A stretch of 64,000 nt of DNA from NCBI GenBank assembly GCA_002436415.1, contig DJMA01000042.1, positions 23,193-87,192 of the forward strand. The letters are read 5' to 3'. How positions within the stretch are numbered: the stretch's first letter is position 1; each line of letters opens with the position of its first letter. The translations under genes and the position numbers were made by a program. The notes under the pieces were generated by a model. The model did no database searches, had not been told where the DNA came from, and saw only the letters and a program-made list of their open reading frames with translations. Shown piece after piece: positions 15,893 through 24,807 of the stretch. The stretch comes from Bdellovibrionaceae bacterium UBA6502 (GTDB taxonomy: Bacteria > Bdellovibrionota > Bdellovibrionia > Bdellovibrionales > UBA840).

Positions 15893-17956
15893 ATGGAAAT
15901 TCGTGAATTTGCAGAAAATTTACTGCGAGAAACCAATCTCGAGAAAAAACTCTTTTTACCGGATGAATTCACGGATAGGGACCCGGTTTTTAACAAAAAG
16001 CTACCAAGCCGACCGGAGCGCTTTCAAACTTCAAAAAAAATAGAAAAACCAAGCTATCAGTTTCCAAAAGCCAAAGATTTGCAAAAATCAGAAAACGTAG
16101 CTCGAGCGATGCATTTTTTTGCCAATCATGAACTCTTGGCCATAGAGCTCATGGCTTTGGCTTTGTTAAAGTTTCCAGAGGCACCAAAAGCCTTTCGCCG
16201 TGGATTGCTCAAAGAGATAACTGAAGAGATCGATCATTTAAAGCTCTACCAAGGAAGAATGGAAAAAGAAGGAATGAGTTTTGGTGATATTTCTCCCAAT
16301 GATTACTTTTGGCGAGTTCTTAGCGATATGAAGCATCCCATAGATTTTTGCACTAAAATGTCGCTTGGTTTTGAGCAAGCGAATTTAGATTTTTCGAAGT
16401 ACTTTCAGAACTGTTTTCAAGAACTAGGAGACCAGGAGAGTCTGGATATTTTGAATGTAGTTTATGAAGATGAGATTCGGCATGTGGCTTTTGGGCTGCA
16501 TTGGTTTGAAAAATGGAGCGAGAAATCCTCAGAGACTTTATTTGATCGTCACAAAAACTCACTATCCTTTCCTATGGGGCTTCAGAGAGCAAAGGCGCAA
16601 GGTAAATTTTTTGATGAAGAAGGTCGAAGGAGAGCGGGCTTTGACTCTGATTATATTCAACAATTAAAACTCTATAGATCGTCCAGAGAAAGGCCTCCTG
16701 TTTTACGTTTGTTCAATCCAGAGGTAGAGGCGGAGATATCTTCTTTAAAAAACACTTACACTGCAGATAAGTTGACGCAAAACCTAAAGCGATCTCTTCA
16801 GCATTTACCGCATTTATATGCATTAGAACAAGACATTCTTTTAGTGGAGAGTTTGAGTTCCCCTGAATTTAAAGAAGATCTTTTAAAAGTGGGGTTTTCT
16901 TATTGTGAAGAAATAAAATTCTCTGACTGGAAAAAGCTGAGAAAATCCCGAAAGATCGCTGGTTTTAGACCTTGGGGTGATTCTTTTTCAAGCGCAAAGG
17001 TATTGCAAGAAAAGGAAAGCATTGAGTTTCGAGATAAACTAGATGCTTACCAATGTTTTCACAGTCAGCAAAAAAGTTTAGAGCTTTTGCGGGAGTTTTT
17101 ACAATTATTTGCTGATAAGTACCCTCAGCTCATTCAAATGGAAGATCTGGCAGTGCAAGTTAGTTGTCTTGCTGATATTGAAGATTGGGCACATTTTCCC
17201 GCTGTATTAAAAGCGCCTTTGGCTTTAAGTGGTCGCGGTTTAAATTTTGTGGAAAATAAAGAGGAACTTGTTGCTGCGGCAAAGAACTTGCTGAAGTCAC
17301 AAAAGAGTTTTGTTTTAGAGAAGAAGTTTGAGCGAAGAATGGATTTCTCACTGCAAATGGATTTTAACGAACATAAGAATGCTTTTAACAAAGCTCTTGC
17401 AAGGTTTTTTACGGATGCAAAAGGTAAGTATCAAGGGGGCGTTGTTGGCAAAAACTTTTTCGATTCCCTTGACGATAGGCTGCTACGTTTTTGGAACGAG
17501 CCTAACGAGTTTGGCTTTAATCTTTATGATATGGTCGAGGATTTAAATTGCTTTTTGTCAAAAAAGTTAATGGACACAAACTACACTTCGGTACTTGGTG
17601 TGGATTGTTTTGTTTTTGAAAAAAATGATAAGCTTTATGTAAAGCCTTTGGTAGAAATAAACTTGCGCCATAATATGGGTTATGTGAAATCAAAATTATC
17701 ACAGAAGGTTCGACCAGGTGTTAAGGCCTTCTTTCATGTGCTTCACAAGAGGCATTACCCACTTTTAAAAAATCTTAATATAGAGAGTTTTGCAGAACTT
17801 CGCGAGAAATATCCATTAAAGGCGGATGAAAAGGGATTACATGATGGTTTTGTCTTTTTGTCTGAACCTTTTGTTGAGGGTGATTTCGTTGCCATCTTAC
17901 AGACGGCTGAGAGTTTTGAAGAATCCCTTAGTTTATTGCAAAAAAGGTTTGTGTAA
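15893..17956 (+). CDS. DUF455 ferritin-like domain fused to an ATP-grasp-like domain
   Basis: 687 residues in two parts. Residues about 65-270 are a ferritin-like four-helix domain of the DUF455 kind, with candidate di-metal ligands Glu80 or Glu85 (HELLAIEL), Glu112-x-x-His115, Glu161 and Glu194-x-x-His197 (EDEIRHVAFG). Residues about 300-687 look like an ATP-grasp ligase: GFRPWGD at 357, VLKAPLALSGRG with Lys440 and the GRG loop, LEKKFERRMDF, and the metal-binding VKPLVEINLRHNMG with Glu588 and Asn590. So one protein may oxidise and ligate a substrate. The gene is divergent from gshB and is followed by the pseudouridine synthase after three bases. The substrate is unknown; the domain reading is by eye. 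Confidence 0.72.
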   Translation: MEIREFAENLLRETNLEKKLFLPDEFTDRDPVFNKKLPSRPERFQTSKKIEKPSYQFPKAKDLQKSENVARAMHFFANHELLAIELMALALLKFPEAPKAFRRGLLKEITEEIDHLKLYQGRMEKEGMSFGDISPNDYFWRVLSDMKHPIDFCTKMSLGFEQANLDFSKYFQNCFQELGDQESLDILNVVYEDEIRHVAFGLHWFEKWSEKSSETLFDRHKNSLSFPMGLQRAKAQGKFFDEEGRRRAGFDSDYIQQLKLYRSSRERPPVLRLFNPEVEAEISSLKNTYTADKLTQNLKRSLQHLPHLYALEQDILLVESLSSPEFKEDLLKVGFSYCEEIKFSDWKKLRKSRKIAGFRPWGDSFSSAKVLQEKESIEFRDKLDAYQCFHSQQKSLELLREFLQLFADKYPQLIQMEDLAVQVSCLADIEDWAHFPAVLKAPLALSGRGLNFVENKEELVAAAKNLLKSQKSFVLEKKFERRMDFSLQMDFNEHKNAFNKALARFFTDAKGKYQGGVVGKNFFDSLDDRLLRFWNEPNEFGFNLYDMVEDLNCFLSKKLMDTNYTSVLGVDCFVFEKNDKLYVKPLVEINLRHNMGYVKSKLSQKVRPGVKAFFHVLHKRHYPLLKNLNIESFAELREKYPLKADEKGLHDGFVFLSEPFVEGDFVAILQTAESFEESLSLLQKRFV

Positions 17957-17959
17957 AAT

Positions 17960-18955
17960 ATGAGTCAAAAAAAGACCTTCCATTTTGAAACCCCAAAAGA
18001 ATTAGACGGCTACAGCTTAAAAGAGTCCGTTTACCTTTTTCTTACAGACATACGCCACATCCCAATCTCTAAAAGAGAGGTAAAGAAAATCATTGATTCT
18101 GGTGGTGTTCATCTAAATGGTGATAAGAGGCCTCGTGCAAGTAGGGCTTTGGCAATCGGGGACAAAGTTTTAATTTTTTTACCGAGAGAGTTTCTCTTAG
18201 CAAAAGATGAAGAGATTAACATTCAATTTGAGTTGGACTCTGAAAGAGTTGTTTTTGAGGATGATGCTATCATTGTTGTAAATAAGCCTTCTGGCTTGAA
18301 CACCCAAGCTTCTTTGGATCCGAAGAGAGATCATTTGTACGCGGCGGTGAAAAGGTATTTAATGGCAAAGTCTAAGTATCCAGAGAAAGTTTATGCGGGA
18401 TTACATCATCGTTTGGACGTGGATACCTCTGGCTTGGTTTTATTTACGAAGAAAAAGTCAGCCAATAAAAACATAACAAAACAGTTTGAAAATCGAAGCA
18501 TTCAAAAAGAGTATATTGCCATTAGTTTAAATCCCGAAAGCAAGGATGTGCCTGATCAATTTATTGTTGAGAATCATCTAGCTCGTAAAAAAAGTGGCAT
18601 TGAATCCAAACAATTGAGAATGGAGTCGGTTGCTTCTGGTGGGGATTACGCTAAAACTGAGTTTAAAAAAATGGATTGGCAAGAAGCTCTGTTGAGTAAA
18701 ATTTCAGACCAACAAAAACAAGATTTCTTAAAATTAAAGTGTCTGGCTTTTCATGTGAAGCCGAAAACGGGTCGAACTCATCAAATACGTGTTCATTTGT
18801 TTGAAAGTAAATTGCCGATTTTAGGTGATCCATTTTATTTTTACGAAAACAGCTCTGAAAAGCATCGACTTATGCTCCATGCTGCCAAATTGAGTTTCGT
18901 TCATCCTCTCACTGAAGAAAAACTTAGTTTAGAAGCTGAGTTTTTGATCGACTAA
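17960..18955 (+). CDS. RluA-family pseudouridine synthase
   Basis: 331 residues. An N-terminal S4-like RNA-binding segment (VKKIIDSGGVHLNGDKRPRAS) precedes the catalytic domain, with the active-site aspartate in GLHHRLDVDTSGLVLFTK and the late motif KPKTGRTHQIRVHLF. It isomerises specific uridines in rRNA or tRNA; RluC, RluD and TruC types cannot be separated here. It starts three bases after the fusion gene stop, so both are probably on one transcript, though the functions look unrelated. Confidence 0.92.
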   Translation: MSQKKTFHFETPKELDGYSLKESVYLFLTDIRHIPISKREVKKIIDSGGVHLNGDKRPRASRALAIGDKVLIFLPREFLLAKDEEINIQFELDSERVVFEDDAIIVVNKPSGLNTQASLDPKRDHLYAAVKRYLMAKSKYPEKVYAGLHHRLDVDTSGLVLFTKKKSANKNITKQFENRSIQKEYIAISLNPESKDVPDQFIVENHLARKKSGIESKQLRMESVASGGDYAKTEFKKMDWQEALLSKISDQQKQDFLKLKCLAFHVKPKTGRTHQIRVHLFESKLPILGDPFYFYENSSEKHRLMLHAAKLSFVHPLTEEKLSLEAEFLID

Positions 18956-18980
18956 AATTTTCCTTGTGACAATTCTAGGC

Positions 18981-19042
18981 TGACCATTTTGGGCAAATAC
19001 TGAAAGCCTTACTTGGTAGAGTTTATAAAGCAAAAATGGTCA
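18981..19042. repeat. 10-bp inverted repeat with 42-base spacer
   Basis: TGACCATTTT (18981-18990) and AAAATGGTCA (19033-19042) are perfect reverse complements in the gap between the pseudouridine synthase and the next lipoprotein gene. The left arm with its flank matches 14 of 15 bases of the palindrome at 3740-3754. It may be a pair of regulator sites or the ends of a small stem. Confidence 0.35.
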
Positions 19043-19177
19043 CAGGTGCATTTTGGCGGAAGTTCGTAAGTTACCAAAATCACGACTAAAAAAATGAAAA
19101 ACTCATCTGGTTTAATTTTTTTAAACTGGGCACAGACTTTGTATTAGAAGTCTGTGACAAATAACGAGGTGTTGTGA

Positions 19178-20020
19178 ATGTGGTACGTAATTAAAAATAA
19201 GCCGATTGTATTTGCCTTGAATCTATTGGTGTATTCAATGTTAGTGGTAATGATGGGGAGCTGTGCTCATTTTTCCAGTTTGAACGAAGTGAATCGTTCT
19301 GACTACAATCAAAAACAAAATACTTACATAGCGATGCAGTATGATTTAGTGAACCTGCCAAAAGGGGAACATAAGTTGTACTTACGGGATTCTGCTGGAG
19401 ACTTGGTAGAATTGGTGGTTGTAGATGATAAGAATCCAAAAACAGGTGTTATCTTTGAAGTAGCTGGTAATAGGACTTATCAAGTGGAAGCCATTTCCTT
19501 TGGGCAACGTAATTTTCTATTAAACAAACTTACGCAAAAGTTTTTCGTAAAGAGAGATCGAACCAGTTATATTGGCGCGATGAGATTTGAGCTTAAGAAT
19601 GATGAAGTCATTTTTTCGTATCAATCGCCGGTGCAATTGCAAGACTCTTTAAAGCAAATGTCTTCTAGTTGGAAGCTTTCAATGAAGGACTTGTTAAACC
19701 CTTATACCGGAAAAACATTAAAATCTGCTTTGAACCCAACGAGAGTGGAGCTTAAATATGGTAGAATCAATGCCAGTTTTAAAAACTACATTGAGGCCAT
19801 TAATCCATGTTATGTAAAAGAATGGAAGAGTAATCCACTGGTTTTGGGAAAACTTGATTTTATGGTAGCAGAGGCAAATGGAGTTTTAAGGGTTTCAAAT
19901 GTTGGTTCAGAGCATTCTGCTAGTGAGAGCTTTGAGCAATGTGTTTGGAATAGCGTTGCTAATACGAAAATCACAGACCGTGATTTTCAAATTAAGCTCC
20001 CTGGTATTTTATACTTCTAA
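19178..20020 (+). CDS. Lipoprotein with possible AgmX/PglI-like C-terminus
   Basis: 280 residues. A positively charged start, a hydrophobic stretch (PIVFALNLLVYSMLVVMMGSC) and a lipobox ending at Cys29 mark a lipoprotein. The middle is beta-rich (GEHKLYLRDSAGDLVELVVVDD). The last about 80 residues hold two cysteines (INPCYVKEWKSNP and FEQCVWNSVANTKI) and a strand-helix-strand order that recalls the AgmX/PglI C-terminal or TonB-like domain of deltaproteobacterial envelope proteins. That likeness is tentative. GAGGTG lies upstream of the ATG. The stop codon almost touches that of the convergent oxidoreductase gene. Confidence 0.65.
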   Translation: MWYVIKNKPIVFALNLLVYSMLVVMMGSCAHFSSLNEVNRSDYNQKQNTYIAMQYDLVNLPKGEHKLYLRDSAGDLVELVVVDDKNPKTGVIFEVAGNRTYQVEAISFGQRNFLLNKLTQKFFVKRDRTSYIGAMRFELKNDEVIFSYQSPVQLQDSLKQMSSSWKLSMKDLLNPYTGKTLKSALNPTRVELKYGRINASFKNYIEAINPCYVKEWKSNPLVLGKLDFMVAEANGVLRVSNVGSEHSASESFEQCVWNSVANTKITDRDFQIKLPGILYF

Positions 20021-20021
20021 T

Positions 20022-21005
20022 CTATTTCGGTAAATTCTGTAGAAGCTGACGATATTCATTAACTGTATTTTGAATGATTTCGTCAGCACTCAATATTTCA
20101 TCAATCATGGCTACGCCGTGGCCCGCACTATAAACGGTTTTGTAACTAACTTTGGTTTTGTCTGGAGCAAGTAAGCTTTTACCTGCGCGAAATAAACTGA
20201 TGGCTCGTTTTACTTTTTTGTTATGACTAGCAAGACTTTCAATTAAGCCCGGTTCAATTCCCATTTTTTCTAAAAGGGGAGTGCGAATAAAGTTACCAGG
20301 AAAACCATCCACTTGAGCTGTATTTACGATGTCTTGTGGGTGGGCATTGATGATCGCGTTTTTATAATCTTGGTCAACGGTAGATTCTTTAGAGGCAATA
20401 AAGCGAGTTCCCATATAAATTGCATCGGCACCTAAAGCAAGGGCAGCTGCCATTCCTTTTCCATCTACGATGGAGCCCGCAGCAATCAATGGAAGATCAA
20501 CATGTTTTTTTAAGTAAGGGATTAAAGCAAATGGAGAAGTTTCTCCTGCATGACCGCCGGCTCCAGCTCCCGCAGAAATTAAGCCGTCGGCACCGAGGTC
20601 AGCAACCTTTTTGGCGTGTTCTAGGCCTACCACATTACAGAAAATTTTTGTCTTAGTACCCTCGGCTCTTTTGATCACTTCTTTCGGTCCACCAAGAGAG
20701 GTAATGATCATGGGAACTTCGTTTTCTAAGGCGTGCTCAATATGTTGCTCTAAAAACTTATTAGAGCTTTGAACGATAATATTAATTGCAAAGGGTGCAG
20801 AGCTTTGGCTTTTAATGTCTTTGATTGCCTTAGCGTAATTTTCAATGGGACGATAGTTAAAGGCAGGAAACGCGCCTAGGCCTCCGGCTTGTCCTGTCGC
20901 AACAACGGTTTCAACGCTACTAACGAGAAACATCGGCGCTGAAATAATAGGGTAATCGATGTTAAACATTTTTGTGAATCTAGTTTCTACTTTTGCTGCT
21001 CTCAT
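20022..21005 (-). CDS. NAD(P)H-dependent flavin oxidoreductase, nitronate monooxygenase family
   Basis: 327 residues, TIM-barrel FMN enzyme. Family marks: YPIISAPMFLVSS at the start, ITSLGGPKEVIKRAEG, the phosphate- and active-site loop SAGAGAGGHAGETSPFALIP with the conserved His in GGHAG, then IAAGSIVDGKGMAAALALG and GADAIYMGTRFIAS. Family members oxidise alkyl nitronates or act as quinone/enoyl reductases, so the substrate stays open. AAGGAAATTCA precedes the ATG. It appears to be a single-gene unit. Confidence 0.88.
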   Translation of the reverse strand: MRAAKVETRFTKMFNIDYPIISAPMFLVSSVETVVATGQAGGLGAFPAFNYRPIENYAKAIKDIKSQSSAPFAINIIVQSSNKFLEQHIEHALENEVPMIITSLGGPKEVIKRAEGTKTKIFCNVVGLEHAKKVADLGADGLISAGAGAGGHAGETSPFALIPYLKKHVDLPLIAAGSIVDGKGMAAALALGADAIYMGTRFIASKESTVDQDYKNAIINAHPQDIVNTAQVDGFPGNFIRTPLLEKMGIEPGLIESLASHNKKVKRAISLFRAGKSLLAPDKTKVSYKTVYSAGHGVAMIDEILSADEIIQNTVNEYRQLLQNLPK

Positions 21006-21114
21006 TGAATTTCCTTTGCTGCTGATATTTTAAGTGGGCAAACTAATCTTGGCAAAAGAAAAAAGTCTGCTACTAAGTCTTAAGTTTTTAAATAGGCTAA
21101 GTTTTTAGCACAAT

Positions 21115-22131
21115 CTAAAATCTAGCTTCAAAATGCCAAGCTAAGGTCTTTTCATCAATGTCTGTAGAGGCTTCATAAGATTGGAACCTATAGGTGACTG
21201 CTGTTTTGATGCCATTTTCTAACCGAAAGCTTGGTCCAAAAACATAAGAAAATACTTTGGAATCACTTTGATCCCCAGTTTGATCATCATCGTCTTTGTT
21301 AAGGGATAGGAAAAAGTTTTTGTTATCCGCGTAATTGAAATCAGCAGTGAAGTGAATTCGCTTTGGTTTATTACCTTCGCCATTATCATGAATATCATAC
21401 TCCGCTATTAAATCTAGAAAGCCTAGATTTAGTGTATAGTCAAAAGCCATTGTGCTTTTTGCGGGGATGGTGCTCGTGAAATTGGAGGAATTTTGATAGG
21501 TGGATTTTGAAGTCGCAGTGTAAAATAGGTGGAAGGCGTGAAAGCCCATTTTATAGGAAAAATAACTGCCAAATCCGATTTTGTCGTTGGTGTTATTTTC
21601 TGTTCTTGCGGTATCTGTTTTTGCGTTTTCCTCGCCATTTATCAGATCAAATCCAAAACGAAAATTTCCTGGCATATACACATAACGTAGGGCAGCGGAC
21701 TCTCCATTTACATTATAGCTTTCATCGATATCATGAAGGCCAAGTTTGTTTAGCCAGCGAGTGCTAGTGTGTTGGTAGATGTAGGTTTTGTAGAAGTTGC
21801 TAAAGACTCCAACTCGAACCAAATCCTTTTCGCTAAAAAGATTTTTACTCTGGATGTACGCGCTTCGAAGGAAAGCATCTTGACCATTTTTCATTTGAAT
21901 TCTTGAAACAAATTGCCATTGCTTGTTTAGATTGGCTTTTAAGTTGATGCGGAACCTTTCAAGGTTAAATGCTTTTCTTTTTCCTTCTGTACCTGGATTT
22001 CCACTTTCATGTTGTTGCATATAAACATCAGCGAAAAAGTGCCCACCTAGTGTGATTTTATGCTCATTAGCCATAGTGATTTGACTAAAACCAAGGCTGA
22101 TTAAAAACAATATAAAGGCGCAGTTTTTCAT
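21115..22131 (-). CDS. Outer-membrane porin, phosphate-selective OprO/OprP-like
   Basis: 338 residues with a signal peptide (CAFILFLISLGFSQITMA). The mature part is a run of amphipathic strands with alternating aromatic residues (ITLGGHFFADVYMQQ, RFRINLKANLNKQWQFVSRIQMKNG, FGPSFRLENGIKTAVTYRFQSYE). It ends in phenylalanine (WHFEARF), the usual outer-membrane insertion signal. The opening ADVYM and KAFNLERFRINLKANL order matches the porin O/P group. Transported solute unknown. GGAG sits upstream of the ATG. Confidence 0.78.
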   Translation of the reverse strand: MKNCAFILFLISLGFSQITMANEHKITLGGHFFADVYMQQHESGNPGTEGKRKAFNLERFRINLKANLNKQWQFVSRIQMKNGQDAFLRSAYIQSKNLFSEKDLVRVGVFSNFYKTYIYQHTSTRWLNKLGLHDIDESYNVNGESAALRYVYMPGNFRFGFDLINGEENAKTDTARTENNTNDKIGFGSYFSYKMGFHAFHLFYTATSKSTYQNSSNFTSTIPAKSTMAFDYTLNLGFLDLIAEYDIHDNGEGNKPKRIHFTADFNYADNKNFFLSLNKDDDDQTGDQSDSKVFSYVFGPSFRLENGIKTAVTYRFQSYEASTDIDEKTLAWHFEARF

Positions 22132-22278
22132 TGTTATTCTCCGGTGGATTGTTAAGTTATTCGTTATGTTTATGTAGATTGTCGGATTTGAAAAGTCTTA
22201 TCATTGTGCGTAAGCATCGAACTTAGCGAAAGAAAACTTGATTTTTTAATTGTTTTAAAGAGGAAGGATTGTTCTGTC

Positions 22279-22860
22279 ATGAAACTATTGTTGGGAAGTA
22301 CATCACCTTATCGTTTGGCGCAACTTAAGCAAATTTGCTTAAACTTTGAAACCTATAAGGCTGAGTTTGATGAAGAGCCTCTAAAATCAAAGTTTAAGGA
22401 TCAAGCTGTAGAGTGTGCTTTGGCACTCTCTGAGGCAAAGGCGAAAAATGCTTTGCTCAGGTACCCAGATCACATTGTGATTACTGGTGATCAAGTTGCA
22501 GAATTTGAGGGTAAAATTCTTTCCAAAACAGGTTCTAAGGAAAAATCCATTGAACAGCTTTTAGAGTTTTCAGGACGGGCTTTAAGTCTTCATACGGCAA
22601 TTACATTGGCAGCAAAAGACAGTTCACAAAGTTTTGTTGTCCCATCTCATTTTCATTTTAGAAAACTAGAGAGAGCTGAGATTGAGGCTTATGTGGATTT
22701 TGCAAATCCCATTGATTGTTCAGGTAGTTTTAAAATTGAAATGGGCGGGATCGCTTTGTTTGAAAAGATCGAAACCTCTGACTTCAGCTCTATTCAGGGT
22801 TTACCCCTGATAGAGCTAAGTCGCCGATTACGATCCATGGGTGTGGAACTTTTTAAATAG
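22279..22860 (+). CDS. Maf-family nucleotide pyrophosphatase, YceF-type
   Basis: About 193 residues from the ATG at 22279, chosen because GAGGAAGGA lies upstream and the family starts with LLLGSTSPYRLAQL. The frame runs 25 codons further upstream without family similarity. The motif TGDQVAEFEGKILSKTGSKE is the GDQVA variant typical of the YceF subgroup, which hydrolyses m7GTP and similar modified nucleotides, and QGLPLIELSRRL closes the protein. It acts as a cytoplasmic house-cleaning enzyme. The 3' end overlaps the convergent MBL gene by eight bases. Confidence 0.9.
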   Translation: MKLLLGSTSPYRLAQLKQICLNFETYKAEFDEEPLKSKFKDQAVECALALSEAKAKNALLRYPDHIVITGDQVAEFEGKILSKTGSKEKSIEQLLEFSGRALSLHTAITLAAKDSSQSFVVPSHFHFRKLERAEIEAYVDFANPIDCSGSFKIEMGGIALFEKIETSDFSSIQGLPLIELSRRLRSMGVELFK

Positions 22861-23728
22861 GCCTTCTGTCTAATCGCTTAAACTCTTCAGAAACTTGGTA
22901 ACGATTCTTTTCATTGGGAGAAATTTTACCAGCACTCATGAAGGGATCATGGGTAAAGCAAAAGATGGTTTTTTCTAGATTCATTTCTTGGTACAGAAGT
23001 TGTTTTTCATCAATCACTTGTTCGGCAAAACGATCGTAGCCCATGGTAATCGGGACATGAACCCAATGGGAGCCAGGCACTAAATCGCCACAAAAAATCA
23101 TCTGTTCTTTATCGCCTCTGAATACACCTAATAATTGCCCTGGTGTATGGCCATGAGAAACGCGAAAACTTAGGCGGGAGTCAAAAAACTCATCTCCCTC
23201 TTTTACTAATGTAAGTCGATTGCTCTCTTCTAATAGTTGTGGAAGATTAGGAAGGAAGGAGGCTCGGTCGCGAGGGTGTGGTTTTTTATTTCTTAAAAAA
23301 GCTTCTTCTCCTACGTAAAATTGAGCTTTGGGAAAAAGGATTCCCTCTTTTCCGTTTTGAATTTCTGTAAAGCTAGGAAACAAGCCACCGGCGTGGTCAA
23401 AATGGAGGTGACTAAGAACGATATCAGTAATCTCGGTATGATTTAACCCGTGATTTTTCAAGCTTTCTAAGAGCATATGAGTGTCACTGTTTTGTATTCC
23501 ATAACGCTCTGCTAGCTTCGGTTCGAAAAAGGCACCAACGCCAGTTTCGAAAAGAATTTTTCGATCTTTATACTCTACCAAAAAACAACGGCAATTTAAG
23601 GGGATTCGACCTAAGTCATCAGGCTCAATCCAATTTTGCCACATTGCTTTTGGTGCATTGCCAAACATTGCTCCGCCATCTAGTTTTTGTGTATTGCCCT
23701 CAATGGAGCTTAGTAAGATCTGGTCCAT
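22853..23728 (-). CDS. Metallo-beta-lactamase-fold hydrolase
   Basis: About 291 residues. The zinc motif HLHFDHAGG (HxHxDH), a later SHGHTPGQ and FCGDLVPGSHW give the full MBL metal set; the C-terminal FTHDPF supplies the last histidine. The arrangement, with LDGGAMFGNAPKAMW near the start and HTPGQLLGVF, is that of the lactonase-like MBL group. A substrate such as an acyl-homoserine lactone cannot be claimed. Two starts are possible; I prefer ATG 23728 with AAGGA upstream, over 23770. Cytoplasmic, no signal peptide. Confidence 0.84.
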   Translation of the reverse strand: MDQILLSSIEGNTQKLDGGAMFGNAPKAMWQNWIEPDDLGRIPLNCRCFLVEYKDRKILFETGVGAFFEPKLAERYGIQNSDTHMLLESLKNHGLNHTEITDIVLSHLHFDHAGGLFPSFTEIQNGKEGILFPKAQFYVGEEAFLRNKKPHPRDRASFLPNLPQLLEESNRLTLVKEGDEFFDSRLSFRVSHGHTPGQLLGVFRGDKEQMIFCGDLVPGSHWVHVPITMGYDRFAEQVIDEKQLLYQEMNLEKTIFCFTHDPFMSAGKISPNEKNRYQVSEEFKRLDRRPI

Positions 23729-23841
23729 GGATATCCTTAAATATTGTTCGTGCAAACTAACCAATTGCATTTTCTTGTTTTATGTAGCTTCCTAGTTTAA
23801 CTTAGATCCAGTTTATTTCAATCTCGAAGGGAGGGGCTTTT

Positions 23842-24462
23842 ATGCAGGATTTCACAGAAGAATTGCTTAAATTAAAAGAGCATTTTTCTTTGCAAAAAAA
23901 AGTACCTATGATTGAATTACCAGCAAATTATCCTGTGCTTGATCTTTCAAATGGCCCAGTGGATTTAGATGCCAATGTTTTTGCGGTTGCTAAGTATGCA
24001 GAGCATAGGCCTGGCCAATACATTTCAGAAATTTATAACAATGACCGCGATTTTCATATTGGTTTAGATATTATAGCTCCAGTTTCTACTGATGTGTTTG
24101 CTCCTTATACAATGAAGATTTTAGAGACTGCTTATCTGCCTGCTGATAAAGACTATGGTCACTGTCTGCTTGGCCAGATTTTATGGCCAGGTAGAGATTT
24201 GTTTATTTTGGTAGGGCATCTTGCTAAAGATGTTTTAGCACTTGGCAAAGAAAAAACAGTTTTAGAACAGGGAGAGAGATTTGCAAAGATTGGATCTGAA
24301 GCTGAAAATGGCGGCTGGTTTCCGCACATTCATGTTCAATTTAGTTTTCTAAAGCCTGAGAAGTGTGATATGCCAGGAGTGATACGTAAAGAAGATAATC
24401 CTTATTGGAAATCGCAATATCCTGACCCTAGAATTTTACTAGGTGAATTGTATAGGGAGTAG
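23842..24462 (+). CDS. M23 (LytM-like) metallopeptidase-domain protein without signal peptide
   Basis: 206 residues. The zinc-binding pattern of the LytM fold is visible: FHIGLDIIAPVSTDVFAP (His and Asp ligands) and PHIHVQFSF (HxH), with LFILVGHLAKDV between them. Most M23 enzymes cut peptidoglycan cross-links outside the cytoplasm, but no signal peptide is seen, so it may act inside the cell or be a repurposed fold. Related cytoplasmic M23 domains occur fused to aminotransferases. GGAGGGG precedes the ATG. The HMA-protein gene follows after three bases. Confidence 0.72.
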   Translation: MQDFTEELLKLKEHFSLQKKVPMIELPANYPVLDLSNGPVDLDANVFAVAKYAEHRPGQYISEIYNNDRDFHIGLDIIAPVSTDVFAPYTMKILETAYLPADKDYGHCLLGQILWPGRDLFILVGHLAKDVLALGKEKTVLEQGERFAKIGSEAENGGWFPHIHVQFSFLKPEKCDMPGVIRKEDNPYWKSQYPDPRILLGELYRE

Positions 24463-24465
24463 TTA

Positions 24466-24807
24466 ATGAAAGTTTTAAGCGGTATTTTTTTAGTCCTATT
24501 TTCTGTTTCACTAAAAGCGGAGACTTTGGAAAAAACATATTTTATAAAAGGTATGCATTGTAGCGGTTGTGAGAGTGGCGTTCGTCAGAGTTTCATTCAT
24601 CTTGCTGGATTGAAAGACCAACAAATTAAACGAGTCGATCACAGTACGCCAGATGCTGAAAATCAAATTGGAAGCGCTATTGTCATATGGGAAAAATCAG
24701 AATACAAAGGCAAAGAAAGCGATTGTAAGTTGGCAAAAGCGGTTAAGAAAAACCCTGGCTATCTTTTGTTTTGGGATAGAGAGAATCAGAATCCATGCAA
24801 TTTGTAA
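24466..24807 (+). CDS. Exported heavy-metal-associated (HMA) domain protein
   Basis: 113 residues: a signal peptide (MKVLSGIFLVLFSVSLKA) and one HMA domain with the metal motif GMHCSGC (two cysteines three apart), as in copper or mercury carriers. Two more cysteines (SDCKLAKA and NPCNL) may pair in the periplasm. It would bind a soft metal outside the cytoplasm. No P-type ATPase or metal regulator is nearby. It overlaps the next gene by 13 bases, which suggests coupled translation. Confidence 0.78.
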   Translation: MKVLSGIFLVLFSVSLKAETLEKTYFIKGMHCSGCESGVRQSFIHLAGLKDQQIKRVDHSTPDAENQIGSAIVIWEKSEYKGKESDCKLAKAVKKNPGYLLFWDRENQNPCNL

